38,826 nt of DNA, taken from assembly GCA_050014835.1 (NCBI GenBank), contig JBEKCO010000013.1:1-38826 (forward strand), written 5' to 3'. Source of the stretch: Bog-793 sp050014835 (lineage in GTDB: Bacteria; Actinomycetota; Acidimicrobiia; Acidimicrobiales; Bog-793). Both the position numbers and the translations under genes were made by a program. The notes under the pieces are model-generated. The model was given only the letters and a program-made list of their open reading frames with translations. It was not told the DNA's origin and searched no databases. Numbering within the stretch: the stretch's first letter is position 1; every line of letters begins with the position of its first letter. Below are positions 1 through 9,203 of this stretch, one piece after another.

Positions 1-828
1 CTTCATGGTGGTGGTCCCCTTGCTGTCCGAGTGACTTGGTGGTCGCCCGAACACCTACCAGAAGGCAGGCGTCAGGCGGGGGACCGCCACCTCAAATTCC
101 ACGACGAACGGGACAACCTCTGACCACGCTGAACGGGGCGCCGGTATCGAGTGGCTGCTCCGTGCCGCGTCCTCGAGCCGCTGCATCGAGACCCACCCGG
201 GCCGGCCGCGCCGGACCACGTCTGCGGGGAGGGCCCTGCTAAACATCACCTGAACAAGGCGTGGTTTGGGGCGTTCCGAGGCATACTGCATGGACGGCGT
301 CAAGGCTGTGACCAGGCAGTATGTCATTCGGTACTTCGGCGTGGACGGTTCCGGCGAGCTTGAGCGGCTGGTGGGAGCAATCCTGTGCGGGCTCAAGCTC
401 CGCCTCGGACACCACGGCCGTCACGCGCCAGTGCTGGCGTGGCCTTCACCTCCGTTCCCGGCGGAGCCACCGCGACAGGCGTGGAGACTCCTCGTCGCGA
501 CCCGCCGGCCCGAGATCCCCCAGTGTCCGCGAAAGTCCTGGTCCCCTGGGTGGTGAGAACCTTCTCCACATCTTCAGGGGCAAGAACCGTCGTCGTCGAG
601 GACCTGGCCCAGGAATCGACCGCGCTACGTGCGGTGGGCAACAGCCGCTTCCCGCCCCGGGTCGTTCGTCCTCTCGCGAACAACCGGCGCTCCGCCCGGT
701 TCGGAGCCGACTGGTCCGATCCACCCGGCGACGAACGAAGCGTGATAGTCCAAGCACGTCTTCGGCAACGATGAGACGGCGGTGACGACATCGGGTGCCC
801 AATCCTGGGCGATCAGAGGCGACGCGAC
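1..828. other. No recognisable gene
   Basis: Short open frames occur on both strands here, but none resembles a known family or has a convincing ribosome binding site. One minus-strand frame near 620-810 has a protein-like look but no domain I can name. A stretch near 359-401 is similar to one near 3463-3505 (see the repeat entries). The region may be decayed sequence or the regulatory zone upstream of the acyltransferase. Confidence 0.4.
359..401 (+). repeat. Imperfect direct repeat, copy 1
   Basis: About 43 bases match the stretch at 3463-3505 at roughly 70% by eye, with an identical core GCTGGTGGGAGCA at 367-379. The two copies are in the same orientation and lie either side of the acyltransferase/SGNH hydrolase pair. 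Origin unknown; it may be a remnant of a mobile element or a chance match in GC-rich DNA. Confidence 0.3.
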
Positions 829-2052
829 ATGCTGACGAAACAACGCGGAGAGACCTCGATCGCCGGACGCGGGCCGTTCGGCGTCTCCGCCGAGCAACCA
901 TTCCGCCGCGACATCCAGGGGCTGCGGGCGGTCGCCGTCCTGCTCGTCATTGCCGACCACGCCGGCATCCCGGGGTTCTCCGGGGGCTTCATCGGCGTCG
1001 ACATCTTCTTCGTCATCAGCGGTTACGTCATCACGCAGCTTGTGTTGCGCGAGGCGGGCAAAGGCATCAGGACCGGGCTCAGCGACTTTTACGCCCGCCG
1101 GGTCCGGAGGATCGTTCCGGCGGCGACCGCCACTCTCGTCGGCACCGTTCTCGTTGCGTGGGCGGTCCTCGGGACACGCTTCAATCCGAACCTGCCTGGC
1201 GACGTGCGGTGGGCATCGCTGTTCACGGCGAACTTCCGTCTCATCGAGACGGGAAGCAACTATTTCGTCCCAGGGATCTTCCCATCGCTCATAACGCAAT
1301 TCTGGTCGCTCGCCGTTGAAGAGCAGTTCTATCTCTTCTTCCCCTTGATCGTGTTTCTCGTCGCGCGTTTCGCGCCCCCGGCGCGACGCGTAGCCGTTCT
1401 CGGAGCCACCATAACTGTCGCGATCGCGCTGTCCGCGTGGTGGTCGGTCGCGATCTCTGCGAGCCAACCTGCGACGGCGTACTACACGCCTTTGACGCGC
1501 TTTTGGGAACTTGGCTTCGGATGTCTCATCGCCACTCTGACGGTGCGTCGTCCAGCGCGAACCGCACGAAGCGAGCGGATCGCGGCCGTCGTCGCGGTCG
1601 TCGTCGCGGTCGCCCTCATCATCGCCGCGCTCGTCGAGCTCAACCCGACGAGCGTGTATCCCGGAGCGCTCGCGTGGTTGCCGTGCGCCGGCGCGGGGTT
1701 GCTCGTATGGGCCGGAATCGGGGGAGTGCGAAACCCCGTCACGCGGCTGCTCGCCACGCGCCCGCTCGGCTACATCGGAGACATCTCGTACTCGCTCTAC
1801 CTGGCGCACTACGTCTGGCTCGTGCTTCCCGAACAGCTTGCGAGCCCGCTGACGAGCTGGCCGTGGCGCCTCCTCGAACTCGCCGGCACCTTCGTCACGG
1901 CCGCCTTGTCGTACCACTTTCTCGAGAATCCGATCCGCCGGTCGCGGCGGCTCGCCGGTGATCGCGTGGCAGTGTTTCTGTTGCTGTGCGTCTGCGTCGC
2001 GACGACGTGGACGGCGAGCATCATCGTTGGGCACTTCGTCCAGTTGACGTGA
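829..2052 (+). CDS. Membrane acyltransferase, acyltransferase-3 (OafA/OatA) family, without SGNH tail
   Basis: A 407-residue integral membrane acyltransferase of the family that O-acetylates or otherwise acylates cell-surface polysaccharides or peptidoglycan. The family hallmark is at the N-terminus: FRRDIQGLRAVAV (residues 25-37), His44 soon after, then a GVDIFFVISGYVI segment near 55-68. A second family block, FWSLAVEEQFYLFFPL, lies near 160-175. The rest is a run of hydrophobic segments typical of the ten-helix fold, ending soon after a LENPIRR motif. Many family members carry a C-terminal SGNH esterase domain; this one stops after the membrane part. An SGNH protein is encoded convergently 53 bases downstream, so the two halves may cooperate. 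Substrate unknown. The ATG start is preceded by a weak purine-rich AGAGG. Confidence 0.9.
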   Translation: MLTKQRGETSIAGRGPFGVSAEQPFRRDIQGLRAVAVLLVIADHAGIPGFSGGFIGVDIFFVISGYVITQLVLREAGKGIRTGLSDFYARRVRRIVPAATATLVGTVLVAWAVLGTRFNPNLPGDVRWASLFTANFRLIETGSNYFVPGIFPSLITQFWSLAVEEQFYLFFPLIVFLVARFAPPARRVAVLGATITVAIALSAWWSVAISASQPATAYYTPLTRFWELGFGCLIATLTVRRPARTARSERIAAVVAVVVAVALIIAALVELNPTSVYPGALAWLPCAGAGLLVWAGIGGVRNPVTRLLATRPLGYIGDISYSLYLAHYVWLVLPEQLASPLTSWPWRLLELAGTFVTAALSYHFLENPIRRSRRLAGDRVAVFLLLCVCVATTWTASIIVGHFVQLT

Positions 2053-2105
2053 GACTCAGATACTCCAGGTCAGCGCGTCCGAGGGGTGGTGCGTCGACTC
2101 GACGA

Positions 2106-3239
2106 TCAGCCCCAGTGCGTGATGACCGAAGGCGAGGTCGCCGTGAGCGCGACGTGGTACACGGCGGCCATCTCTCGGATGACGTACGTCGCAAGGACGT
2201 CCTCCCCCGAGAACGAGAGGTGGATGCCGTCGGACTCACGAAGCGTCGTCTCCACCCCGTTTACCGCTGCTTGCGATTCGAACTGACCCTCGGGATTCGA
2301 AAACAGCGCCCACGTGGGCACGAACGTCGCATTCGCTTCTGAGGTGACACCCTCTTCGAAGAGAGAGTTCAGGATCGTCATGCCCTGGCTGTAGCTCGAC
2401 TGCTGCATGATCGGCAGGCCGATCCACATCACGTACGCGCCACTGTTGGTGGCCTCCGTAACGATTTCACGGACGTAGCCGAGGTAGGCCTTCTCCCACG
2501 TCGGCTCGCCGAATGGCACCGCGGAACCGTCGATCATCATGCCCTGTTCGTCATTGCCGCCGAGAAACACGAGCAGGAGCTGTGGGTGGTACTGCTGTAA
2601 GTAGGCGCTCAACTCCACCGGCCAGTTGTAGAACCATGAGTTCGCGAGTCCCGTCGACGACTTGTCCATCTGCACCAGGTTGAGGCCCGAGGTCGCGGCG
2701 AGATGACGGCTGATGCCCCATCCAAGGTCGCTGCCAAGCGAGTCGCCGATCTCGAGCACCGTGCAGTGACCGACTGGGCGTGCTTCAGTGCTCGCTGACG
2801 ATGAAGCGCTCGTGGAAGAAGTCGACGGTGTGGACTCCTCGAGCGCGAACCCACACCCGTTACCAAGCGCCGGAACGGTGACCCGGTCCGTGAACGCGCC
2901 CGGCACGCTCGGAATCGTCGTCTGCGAGCCTGTGGCCCCGTTCGGGGTCGTCGTTGACGTCGACGTCGTTGACGTCGACGTCGCGACCGACGGAGCTGGC
3001 ATCGAGGAGACGACAGACGCGACGACGATGAGCACCACCAGCGCGCCGCCAAGGCCGAGCCGGAGCGTCCAATTCGCGACACGCGGGCCGCCGCGCGACT
3101 TCGGCCGAGTTGGTCGACCGGCACCGTCCGGACTTGCGTCCCGCATCGTCATCGGGCCCATTTTGGCCCGTCGCGGGGAGTTCGGCAGATCAGGAACCTC
3201 GGAGCCACCGGGTCGGGCCCCGCCGCATGATGCCGACAC
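2106..3239 (-). CDS. Membrane-anchored SGNH/GDSL hydrolase
   Basis: A secreted or anchored esterase/acyltransferase-like protein of the SGNH fold. The N-terminus is basic and followed by one hydrophobic segment (about residues 58-80), then a Thr/Ser-rich linker, so the catalytic domain probably sits outside the membrane. Block I is seen as EIGDSLGSDLGWG (Ser nucleophile), block III as FLGGNDEQG (Gly-x-Asn), and block V as DGIHLSFSG (Asp-x-x-His near the C-terminus), so the catalytic set looks complete. The longest frame begins with GTG; ATG codons at 3161, 3152 and 3146 are possible later starts, and none has a strong Shine-Dalgarno. It converges on the acyltransferase-3 gene, and the pair may do the work of a fused OatA-like enzyme in surface glycan acylation (inference). 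Confidence 0.85.
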   Translation of the reverse strand: MSASCGGARPGGSEVPDLPNSPRRAKMGPMTMRDASPDGAGRPTRPKSRGGPRVANWTLRLGLGGALVVLIVVASVVSSMPAPSVATSTSTTSTSTTTPNGATGSQTTIPSVPGAFTDRVTVPALGNGCGFALEESTPSTSSTSASSSASTEARPVGHCTVLEIGDSLGSDLGWGISRHLAATSGLNLVQMDKSSTGLANSWFYNWPVELSAYLQQYHPQLLLVFLGGNDEQGMMIDGSAVPFGEPTWEKAYLGYVREIVTEATNSGAYVMWIGLPIMQQSSYSQGMTILNSLFEEGVTSEANATFVPTWALFSNPEGQFESQAAVNGVETTLRESDGIHLSFSGEDVLATYVIREMAAVYHVALTATSPSVITHWG

Positions 3240-3775
3240 CGACGGTCGCCAAGCGGCTATGGCGGACGCGCGCTCGATCGCTCAGAGCGGTGATCCCGGA
3301 GTCAGCCTCGTTAATCGCGGCGCGCGAGCTGGTGCCGATCTTGGCTGAGCTGCCCTGGGGCTCGGGACAAGGGATACCCCACGCCGATCCTCGGGACACA
3401 ATCCTTGGTCACGGCGTACCTGGGCCATCGTCGAAAGTCGCTGGACGGCCGCATCGTCCGGGCTTGAGGAGCTGGTGGGAGCATTCTCGCACGGGCGCAA
3501 CTCCTGGCTCTAACTCGGTGGAAAAGCGTCCTACGTAGCGTTCTTCTTCGCGATCGTCCGGCGAACAAAGCGCCCGGCTGCCGGGACGCCCGTCTTGCTC
3601 GTCAGCGGCTAAACAGTGCCTCGCGTCATGCGTTCGCGCGTGCTCCGACACGACGTGGTCGCGGCACGCGACGACGAGTGGCAGCGCCGTTGCCGCACGC
3701 TGCAAAGCGCTGCTTCGAAATTGAGCGAGGTCTAGCGCCCACAGATCGAGTTTTCCGGACGAAAGCGGGAGAACC
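3240..3775. other. No recognisable gene
   Basis: About 0.5 kb between the SGNH hydrolase and the exported nucleosidase-like gene. Open frames are short and match no family I know. It contains copy 2 of the imperfect repeat and, at its end, GGGAGA about five bases before the ATG at 3776, the likely ribosome binding site of the next gene. Confidence 0.4.
3463..3505 (+). repeat. Imperfect direct repeat, copy 2
   Basis: Partner of the stretch at 359-401; the identical core GCTGGTGGGAGCA is at 3471-3483. See copy 1. Confidence 0.3.
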
Positions 3776-5032
3776 ATGACTTTCTTCATTGGAAACAGAC
3801 CCCACGACAAGCGAACCATTCCTGGCTGTAGGAGCCGCCGTCTCGCTGGACGGGCCGCGCTCATGGCGGTCGTCATCGCCGGTGGCCTCACCGTCGGTGC
3901 GATCGCCTCGGCTTCGACAAGGACGAATCCGTCGGTCGGCCACGCCCTCGCGCCGATCGGGATCATCAGCGCCGAAGGGGCGGAACAGGCGCCGGTGCTT
4001 GCCGCCATGCACGTGACCAGGTCGGAGACGGTCGACGGGTACCTCTTCTACGTCGGAACGATCGACGGCCGTCCGGTGGTGGACGCGTTCGGCGGCGAGG
4101 TCGACGAGTCGGCCGAGCTGGCCGCCTACCTTCTCATCTCGCATTTCCATCCCCGTGCGATGTTGTTCTCGGGGACGGCGGGCGCCCAGGCCGCACCCAT
4201 CAACGTGGGCGATGTCGTCGTGAGTGGGATGGTCGTCGACAAGTCCAACCTCCATTACCAGCTCGGCGGTTACCAAACCCCCTACGAGGGGGTCGAGATG
4301 CACGTCGGCCCCGGTGTGACGACCGCGGGTGACGAGACTGCCGGGTACGACACCCCGTTGCCAACTCCGGCCGACGCGAAGACCTTCGGCAACGGTCCCT
4401 CCACGCCGAACAAGCAGTGGGTTTACATCACGGCCTTTGCTGCAACCCGGCAGCTCGTCGAGATCGCAGAGCAGTCGCCGTCACTCGGCACGACGACCGC
4501 CGCGGACGCGACCGGACAGAAGGCGAAGGGTGTCATCGCGAACAAAATCGTCGTCGGGGTGATCGGGCAGGCGCCCGTGTGGACCGAGCCGTTGACATGG
4601 CTCGAAGCACAGGACTTCGTGTACCAGACCGATGCCGAAGAGAACGAAGGCACCGGGTTCGCCTTCACCTGCGCGTCACAAGGCGTGCCCTGGATGGTCG
4701 TCCGGGGGATCTCGGACACGCCCTGGCATCCGAACGCGTACGACGGCGTCATCGCGTCGGATCATGCCGCCAAGGTCGTCGTCTATGTGGTGGACCACCT
4801 CACGGGCACGATCAGCCCGAAGCCCGCGACCTTCACGGACCTGTCGCCTGAGACCAACGCGAAGGTCGCGGGGTACGTGGTCGCGAAGCAGGCGTGGTTC
4901 AGCGTCGGCCCGGTGACCAAGGTCAGCTATGTGGCCGCAGACGGCAAGACCAAGACGCTTTCGGGCGCAGCGCTGAAGGCCCTCGAGAAGGAGTACACGT
5001 ACGGCGCGAGCACGATCAAACCAGTCGGCTAG
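3776..5032 (+). CDS. Exported nucleoside phosphorylase/MTA-SAH nucleosidase-like protein
   Basis: A 418-residue member of the PNP/UDP phosphorylase superfamily, closest in pattern to 5'-methylthioadenosine/S-adenosylhomocysteine nucleosidase, which cleaves the N-glycosidic bond and releases adenine. IGIISAEGAEQAPVLAAM (near residues 61-78) matches the family's opening strand and loop. FSGTAGAQAAPINVGDVVVS matches the Gly-rich substrate/phosphate region, and a late VVRGISD block carries the conserved Ser-Asp. The N-terminus has an Arg-rich stretch followed by a hydrophobic segment ending in an Ala-rich region (about residues 20-45), so the protein is probably exported. That is unusual, because bacterial MTA/SAH nucleosidases are cytosolic. 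Function outside the cell is inferred: freeing bases from external nucleosides that could feed the purine genes downstream. Substrate uncertain. Confidence 0.75.
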   Translation: MTFFIGNRPHDKRTIPGCRSRRLAGRAALMAVVIAGGLTVGAIASASTRTNPSVGHALAPIGIISAEGAEQAPVLAAMHVTRSETVDGYLFYVGTIDGRPVVDAFGGEVDESAELAAYLLISHFHPRAMLFSGTAGAQAAPINVGDVVVSGMVVDKSNLHYQLGGYQTPYEGVEMHVGPGVTTAGDETAGYDTPLPTPADAKTFGNGPSTPNKQWVYITAFAATRQLVEIAEQSPSLGTTTAADATGQKAKGVIANKIVVGVIGQAPVWTEPLTWLEAQDFVYQTDAEENEGTGFAFTCASQGVPWMVVRGISDTPWHPNAYDGVIASDHAAKVVVYVVDHLTGTISPKPATFTDLSPETNAKVAGYVVAKQAWFSVGPVTKVSYVAADGKTKTLSGAALKALEKEYTYGASTIKPVG

Positions 5033-5336
5033 CGCGCGCCCTGATGACTGCGATCAAGAAGGACCTGTGCCGCGCGCAACCAACGTGACGCGTGGTCGAG
5101 TTGGCGAGAGGTCGGCCGGTTAAGCGACTTCGCACTCTCGTGTCAATGAGCCTCTCGGCGGTATCGCCCGTGTGCGCGCAGTGGGTGCGTGATTGTGTCG
5201 CCGAGGATCTGCCCGGCAACCTGGGTGATGTGGCCCGACAGCTGTGTATCGGGCGCCGCGCGTTCCACGAGTAAGGAGAGAGCAACGAAGGGCTCGAGGG
5301 CGTGCTCGGTTGCGCGCGCGGGTCGACGACGAGTAG
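5033..5336. other. No recognisable gene
   Basis: About 0.3 kb between two convergent genes. Short frames on both strands match no family I know, and no clear terminator hairpin is visible. Confidence 0.35.
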
Positions 5337-6611
5337 CTACTCCGCGGCACCGGCCGCGGCGCGGCCGTCCTCGCTGGCGCTGAGTGTGCGGCGCAGGTTC
5401 AGCATCATCGCCGACCCGGCGAGCGCCAAGAGTCCGATGCTGATCGGCCACCAGCCGCCGAGGTGGTCTCCGAAGTAGATCGCCGCGATGGCCGGAGCGA
5501 CCGTGCTCGAGAGCCCCCAGGTCAGACTGAGGGCCGAGTTGTAGCGACCGCGCAGGTGCTCGGGCGCGATCTGGTTCACGAGCGCCGAGCTCGTGGGCGA
5601 GAGAATCGTCTCGCCGAGGGCGAAGATGACCATCCCGACGCAGAGCGAGATGATCGTGACGGCGGCGGGCAACTTGAGCGCAACGTCGAGCAGCACCCAG
5701 AAGATGAACCAGGACACCCCCGTGAGAGCCATCATGCGGGTCCGGCTGCGCCCCTGGATGCGGTTGAGCACCCAGAGCTGCGCCAGCACGATGGTCGAGG
5801 TGTTGAAGAAGAAGATGACGCCGATCACGTGCACCGAGAGCTTCAGGTTGTTCACGACGTAGAGGCTGTAGCCCGCCTCCTGGGACCCGTAGCCGCCGAT
5901 CAAGAGAACGAGCCCGGCGAGCACGATCTGCACCAGGCGTCGGTCGGAGAGAACGTGGCGCCACCCCTCGGCGAGCTTCTCGGGATCGTCATGGTGGACC
6001 TTGACCGGCCCGCCGTGCGCACGCAGCGTGAAGAAGAGCACGCCGGTGAGAACCGTCACTCCGGCGTTGAGGAGATAGAGCACGGTGAAGCTGAACGGGT
6101 GGTGCAAGTCGACGATCGACGCCGAGATCAGCCCGCCGAAGCCGATGCCCAAGTTCACGAGCATGAAGTTGAAGCCGAAGGCCCGCTGGCGGTGCTCTTC
6201 GGGAACGAGTCGGCTGAGCAGCGTGCTGGCCGGACCCCAGCCGGCCCCGCTGAAGACCGCGATCGCGAGACCCGCGACGAGGGCCGTCGACCGGGTGTGG
6301 GCGAAGGCCCAGAACACGAGCGCGCCCGCTCCGGTCGCGTAGCTGAAGAGCGCCACGGGCACCGGGCCGAATCGGTCGATCGTGGTGCCCCAGAGTGGGC
6401 TCGTCGCGAGTCCGGCGAAGGCGCACAGCGCGAGCAAGAGCGTCGCGAAACCGTCCGAAAACCCCCGCACGTTGTGCAGGTACACCACGAAGAGCGAGAG
6501 GGTGAGCCCGGTGCCGATACAGCTGAAGAACGTGCAGAGATAGAAGCGACGCAGCGTCGCGTTGATCGTGGATCGAAAGTCCACCGGAACGAGGGTGTCG
6601 ATGAGCTGCAC
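5337..6611 (-). CDS. Major facilitator superfamily transporter
   Basis: A 424-residue inner-membrane transporter with about twelve hydrophobic segments and a longer central hydrophilic loop (around HHDDPEKLAEGWRHVL) dividing two six-helix halves. The loop after helix 2 carries the MFS-type pattern GTTIDRFGPVPV, a degenerate form of the GxxxDRxGRR motif. A late NQIAPEHLRGRYNSALS segment is typical of drug-efflux-like MFS proteins such as the MdtH type. The substrate cannot be read from sequence. It begins with GTG and has no obvious operon partner. A role in the purine system is not supported. Confidence 0.85.
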   Translation of the reverse strand: MQLIDTLVPVDFRSTINATLRRFYLCTFFSCIGTGLTLSLFVVYLHNVRGFSDGFATLLLALCAFAGLATSPLWGTTIDRFGPVPVALFSYATGAGALVFWAFAHTRSTALVAGLAIAVFSGAGWGPASTLLSRLVPEEHRQRAFGFNFMLVNLGIGFGGLISASIVDLHHPFSFTVLYLLNAGVTVLTGVLFFTLRAHGGPVKVHHDDPEKLAEGWRHVLSDRRLVQIVLAGLVLLIGGYGSQEAGYSLYVVNNLKLSVHVIGVIFFFNTSTIVLAQLWVLNRIQGRSRTRMMALTGVSWFIFWVLLDVALKLPAAVTIISLCVGMVIFALGETILSPTSSALVNQIAPEHLRGRYNSALSLTWGLSSTVAPAIAAIYFGDHLGGWWPISIGLLALAGSAMMLNLRRTLSASEDGRAAAGAAE

Positions 6612-6934
6612 GAGGCGAACAGGCTACTTACTCTCCTTGCTTTCCCGTGAGTGGCCCGTCACTCCACCGCACGGGCGTCCGCCGACGCAACATGGCCGAG
6701 TCGTTGCAAGGTAATCCAGAGGGAGGAGATGGCGCTCATGACGGCCACAGGCGGCTCGGACTTGTCCGAAGGCCTCGGGTGGTGAGTTGAGCTGGTTGGC
6801 ACCGCCGCGCACGACTCGATAACCCGAGCAGCTCCCGATCGAGTTGCGTCCTTTTTCGCAGGCGAGTTCGATCGCCCGTCCCCGCGCCAGCTCCCGGGCG
6901 CGACTTCCGAGACTGGTTTTCGAATTCTTAGAGG
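6612..6934. other. No recognisable gene; upstream region of the MFS gene and the DinB remnant
   Basis: No frame here resembles a known protein. On the minus strand AAGGAG lies about 20 bases before the MFS GTG start, rather far for a ribosome binding site. GAGG immediately precedes the ATG at 6935 of the DinB remnant. Confidence 0.35.
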
Positions 6935-7454
6935 ATGATCACCCCTGAGACGAAGAGCTGGAGCTGGGTCCTCACGAGAACCTGTCCTGAGTGCGGATTC
7001 GACGCGAGCCAATGCCCCCCGGAGGACGTCGCCAACATGGTGAGGGAGAACTCCCGGATTTGGGAGAAGCTCTCGGAGCGGCTGTGATCCGCCCCGGCCG
7101 TCCCGACGATTCGACCTGGTCAAGCTTGAGTATGCATGCCACGTGCGCGACGTCTACCAGCGGTTCTCGACGCGCATGAGGCTCATGTTGGAAAAGGACG
7201 ATCCGCTGTTTCCGGGCTGGGACCAGGAATGACGACTCGGCAGTCTCCGGTCGTTACGACGAGCAGGATCCGGTCGTCGTCGTCGGAGAGCTCGTCGCGG
7301 CGGCCCAAGCCGTGGCGTCGTAATGGGACGGGCTATCCGAGGTCGATGGCAGCGCACCGGCCGGCGGAGCGACGGGGCGACGTTCAGCGTCGGGTCGATC
7401 TCCCGCTACATGGTCCACGACACGATCCATCACGTCGCCGATGTCGAACGATAG
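6935..7454 (+). pseudogene. DinB-family (mycothiol-dependent isomerase-like) pseudogene
   Basis: Reading this stretch in successive frames reconstructs an actinobacterial DinB-superfamily protein. Frame one from 6935 gives SWSWVLTRTCPECGFDAS and stops at 7087. A second frame gives VIRPGRPDDSTW (about 7084-7119). A third gives EYACHVRDVYQRF and MLEKDDPLFPGWDQ (to a stop at 7230). A fourth gives RYDEQDPVVVVGELVAAA (to a stop at 7321). A last gives RTGRRSDGATFSVGSISRY and HDTIHHVADVER, ending at 7452-7454. At least four frame changes are needed, so no functional product is expected. The family's metal-binding His positions (CHVRD, HDTIHH) are still visible, so decay is recent or the changes are sequence errors. 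No link to neighbouring genes is evident. Confidence 0.85.
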
Positions 7455-7493
7455 CGAGGCTGACCGGCGACCAACAGGCCAGCGCGCGATTGA

Positions 7494-9185
7494 TCAGGAA
7501 AGACCGACGATCTCTCCTTTGTCGTCGATGTCGATTTCGTAGGCCGCGGGCGACGAGCTGAGCCCGGGCATCGTCGACATGTCGCCGCAGATCGGGTAGA
7601 TGAACCCCGCGCCGACCGAGGCCCGCACCTCGCGCACGTGAAGGCGCCAGCCGGTCGGCGCCCCGTAGAGGGTGGGATCCGCTGACAGCGAGTACTGGGT
7701 CTTGGCGACGCAGATGGGCAGGTTCCCCAACCCGTCCTTCTCGTAGCGCGCGAGCTGACGGTCGGCGGTCGGCGAGTAGTCGACTCCGTCGGCACCGTAG
7801 ATCTTCGCGGCGATCGTCTCGATCTTCTGCTTCAACGGCATCTCAGCTGGGTAGAGGAGCTGGAACTTGCTCGGCTCCTCGGCGGCTTCGACGACCGCCT
7901 CGGCGAGCTCGACGACTCCCTTCCCGCCATCGGTGTAGGGCCGGCAGAGCGCGACACGTACCCCGAGCGACTGCGCGATCTCGCGGACAGCCTCGTGCTC
8001 CGATGGGAAATCGCTCGGGAGCGCGTTGATCGCGACGACCGGCGTTACGCCGTGGCAGCGGATGTTGTCGACCTGCTTCGCGAGATTCGCCGCTCCCGCC
8101 TGGACGTCGTCGACATTCTCGGCAAGTAGCGCCTCGGGAAGCGGGCGCCCGGCGACGACGCGGTGCTTCCCGGACTGGACCTTGAGCGCGCGTACGGTCG
8201 CGACGACGACCGCGGCATCGGGCTCCAGTCCCGAGGTCCGGCACTTGATGTTGAAGAAGCGCTCCGCCCCCATGTCGGCCCCGAAACCGGCCTCGGTGAG
8301 CAGGTAGTCGCCGCAGTGCATGCCGATGAGGTCGGCGACGATCGACGAGCTGCCATGGGCGATGTTGCCGAAGGGCCCGGCGTGCACCATCACCGGGGTG
8401 TTCTCGAGGGTCTGTAGCAGGTTTGGCTTCAGGGCCTCGCGCATGATGACCGCCATCGCGCCGGCTCCCCGCAGCTGCTCAGCGGTGACCGGCTCGGCAT
8501 CTCGCGTGTAGCCGACGACGATGCGACCGAGTCGGCTGCGCATGTCAGCGAGGGAGCTCGACAGGGCGAGGACCGCCATCGCCTCCGAGGCGGCGGTGAT
8601 GTCGAACCCGGTCTGGCGCGGGACACCGTCGACCCGGCTCCCGAGGCCGGTGATGACGTTGCGGAGGGCGCGGTCGTCGACGTCGAGGACGCGTCGCCAG
8701 GTGATGTCGTGGACGTCGATACCGAGTTCGTTGCCCTGGTAGATGTGGTTGTCGAGGATCGCGGCGAGCATGTTGTGTGCCGCGGTCACGGCGTGCATGT
8801 CCCCGGTGAGGTTGAGGACGAGGGTCTCGAACGGCACGGCCTGGCTGTAGCCGCCGCCGGCGGCCGCGCCTTTGATGCCGAACGTCGGCCCCATCGATCC
8901 CTGCCGGATCGTCACGATGGCTCGCTTGCCCAGCAGGCGCATCGCCTGGCCGAGGCCGATCGTCATCGTCGTCTTGCCCTCGCCGAACGGCGTCGGGCTG
9001 ACCGCCGAGACGACGATGTAACGGGCCCGGGGCCCGTCGGCGAGCTCGTCGATGGCGTCGAGCTTGATCTTGGCGACGTATTCGCCGTAATGCTCGAGCA
9101 GGTGGCGACGGATCCCCATCTGGGCCGCGATCTCCTCGATCGGCTTCAGCTCGGCTTGGCGGGCGATTTCCAAGGCACTCTGCAT
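7494..9185 (-). CDS. fhs: Formate-tetrahydrofolate ligase
   Basis: A 563-residue cytosolic enzyme that reversibly joins formate to tetrahydrofolate with ATP, giving 10-formyl-THF. The length matches the family (about 555-560). The P-loop TPFGEGKTTMTIGLGQA lies near residues 65-81, followed by the highly conserved RQGSMGPTFGIKGAAAGGGY block and later FNIKCR, EAGFGADMGAE and PVVAINA. The start at 9185 is chosen because MQSALEIARQ fits the family N-terminus and a strong GGAAGGAG lies 11 bases upstream (9196-9203); the longer frame upstream has no family match. In purine-fermenting clostridia the enzyme runs in reverse, making ATP from formyl-THF derived from purine carbon. The proximity to purine and Mo-cofactor genes makes that role plausible here, but it could equally be ordinary one-carbon metabolism. 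Confidence 0.97.
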   Translation of the reverse strand: MQSALEIARQAELKPIEEIAAQMGIRRHLLEHYGEYVAKIKLDAIDELADGPRARYIVVSAVSPTPFGEGKTTMTIGLGQAMRLLGKRAIVTIRQGSMGPTFGIKGAAAGGGYSQAVPFETLVLNLTGDMHAVTAAHNMLAAILDNHIYQGNELGIDVHDITWRRVLDVDDRALRNVITGLGSRVDGVPRQTGFDITAASEAMAVLALSSSLADMRSRLGRIVVGYTRDAEPVTAEQLRGAGAMAVIMREALKPNLLQTLENTPVMVHAGPFGNIAHGSSSIVADLIGMHCGDYLLTEAGFGADMGAERFFNIKCRTSGLEPDAAVVVATVRALKVQSGKHRVVAGRPLPEALLAENVDDVQAGAANLAKQVDNIRCHGVTPVVAINALPSDFPSEHEAVREIAQSLGVRVALCRPYTDGGKGVVELAEAVVEAAEEPSKFQLLYPAEMPLKQKIETIAAKIYGADGVDYSPTADRQLARYEKDGLGNLPICVAKTQYSLSADPTLYGAPTGWRLHVREVRASVGAGFIYPICGDMSTMPGLSSSPAAYEIDIDDKGEIVGLS

Positions 9186-9195
9186 CGCGTGCCTG

Positions 9196-9203
9196 CTCCT
9201 TCC
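9196..9203 (-). promoter_or_regulatory. Ribosome binding site of fhs
   Basis: GGAAGGAG on the minus strand, ten bases before the ATG at 9185. It decides the start against the much longer upstream frame. Confidence 0.75.

Noticed and set aside
359..405. The 3' end of a tRNA gene in reverse orientation
   Set aside because: A TGGTGGGAGC-like start is present, but the T-loop consensus and a cloverleaf cannot be formed.
625..2034. A 469-codon minus-strand frame under the acyltransferase
   Set aside because: Antisense shadow with highly charged, low-complexity sequence; the plus-strand gene has clear family motifs.
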